NCBI GenBank assembly: GCA_964019425.1
Contig: OZ025845.1
Span: 186,001 to 250,000, forward strand
Origin: Flectonema sp. DT1601
Lineage: Eukaryota > Euglenozoa > Diplonemea > Diplonemida > Diplonemidae
Length of the DNA stretch: 64,000 nt
Direction: 5' to 3'
A program made the translations under genes and the position numbers. The first letter of the stretch is position 1. Each line of letters starts with the position of its first letter. Shown here piece after piece: positions 63,329 to 64,000 of the stretch. Below the pieces are notes generated by a model. It had not been told where the DNA came from. It ran no database searches and saw only the letters and a program-made list of their open reading frames with translations.

Positions 63329-64000
63329 TTGGTAGTACTGTCTGACTTGATTGAAAAAAATATATATATTACCATCAGAGACTCCGAACAATACGGTTAA
63401 AGAAATAAGTTCAGAAAAACCCCATTACGAACACACATAAATCGACTGCATGAACTAAGTGATATAATAAAAATACAAAAACCTTTTTTTTTTTTTCTTT
63501 CTTTTTTTTTTTCGTTCGATTTTTTTTCTTTTTTTTCGTAAGTAATTCGTTTATATGATACTCGTAGCCAATACAGGGATAAAAATCCCAGCTGAATACG
63601 AGCATGCACGCACATGGAAAGGTAGTTCTAACCGCAATTAGATAACAACCCTCCAATAAACTCTTCACAATGAAACAAACCTACAGACTATGCTGATACA
63701 CCTGCAAGACGTTTAACACAAAAAAGTAATCCTCCAATTTTAAAAAAAAAAAAAAAAAGAGAGAATTTATCGTTAGAGAAACACTTAATTGGGTACATCA
63801 ATTGGGTAGTAAGGAAGAGCTAAAAAAAAAAAGAGAGAAGAAAAAAAAACAAAAGGGATGACATAGTTTTGCTGTTGCTTCGAAACGACAAACAAAAACT
63901 GGGAAGGGGGGGGAAGGGAGTAATTTGATTGAATAAGGGATGTTAGATTTTCTGTTTGTACTTAGCTTGCCTTACGGTACTAGTTGTTACAACAACAGTA
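63329..64000. other. Upstream region, no gene seen
   Basis: T tracts near 63484-63537 and A/G-rich tracts. Any further gene would lie beyond the right edge. Confidence 0.5.

Overview
The window is eukaryotic nuclear DNA, most likely from a free-living protist. It encodes Gemin5-like, eIF3e, MCTS1, PPR and BCKDK/PDK-type proteins, short GT-AG introns (64 to 88 nt, donors mostly GTATGT/GTATGA), and very many poly(A)/poly(T) tracts between genes. Every gene I can support (17 loci) lies on the minus strand. Almost all have a pyrimidine-rich stretch ending in AG 5 to 60 nt before the AUG. A one-way gene cluster with short leaders and splice acceptors is the arrangement expected for polycistronic transcription with spliced-leader trans-splicing. 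Together with cis-introns this fits a euglenozoan such as a diplonemid, but the lineage is inferred and not proven.

Layout. 1-4447: 5' part of a giant Kelch/coiled-coil/beta-repeat protein that runs off the left edge. 4448-9600: gene-poor DNA with a cluster of four related hairpins, dispersed short repeats and a decayed piggyBac transposon. 9601-18905: NaGLT/MFSD4-type transporter, Gemin5-like WD40 protein, PPR protein, a triplicated 240-bp repeat, and a BCKDK/PDK-type kinase. 19402-27501: exactly 150 tandem copies of a 54-bp unit, open on both strands. 29397-34360: three tandem paralogues with a ubiquitin-like N-terminus and 25-residue leucine-rich repeats, with a broken cyclophilin-like fragment between them. 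34736-38383: MCTS1 (two exons) and eIF3e (four exons). 38384-41322: homopolymer-rich DNA holding an isolated fragment of large-subunit rRNA on the plus strand. 41323-47866: a three-exon histidine-phosphotransfer protein, a cytidylate-kinase-like protein and a large SDS22-type LRR protein. 47867-52047: gene-poor, with a candidate MITE. 52048-58344: a mucin-like type I membrane protein, an SGNH/GDSL hydrolase and a TMEM180-like transporter. 58345-64000: repeats and one membrane protein with a laminin-G-like domain.

The genes do not form one pathway. Several concern RNA and translation (Gemin5, eIF3e, MCTS1, PPR), some concern signalling (HPt, BCKDK/PDK), and the rest are membrane or surface proteins. 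The most unusual items are the 150-copy array, the hairpin cluster, the LSU rRNA fragment, the mosaic LRR triplication and the strict strand polarity.
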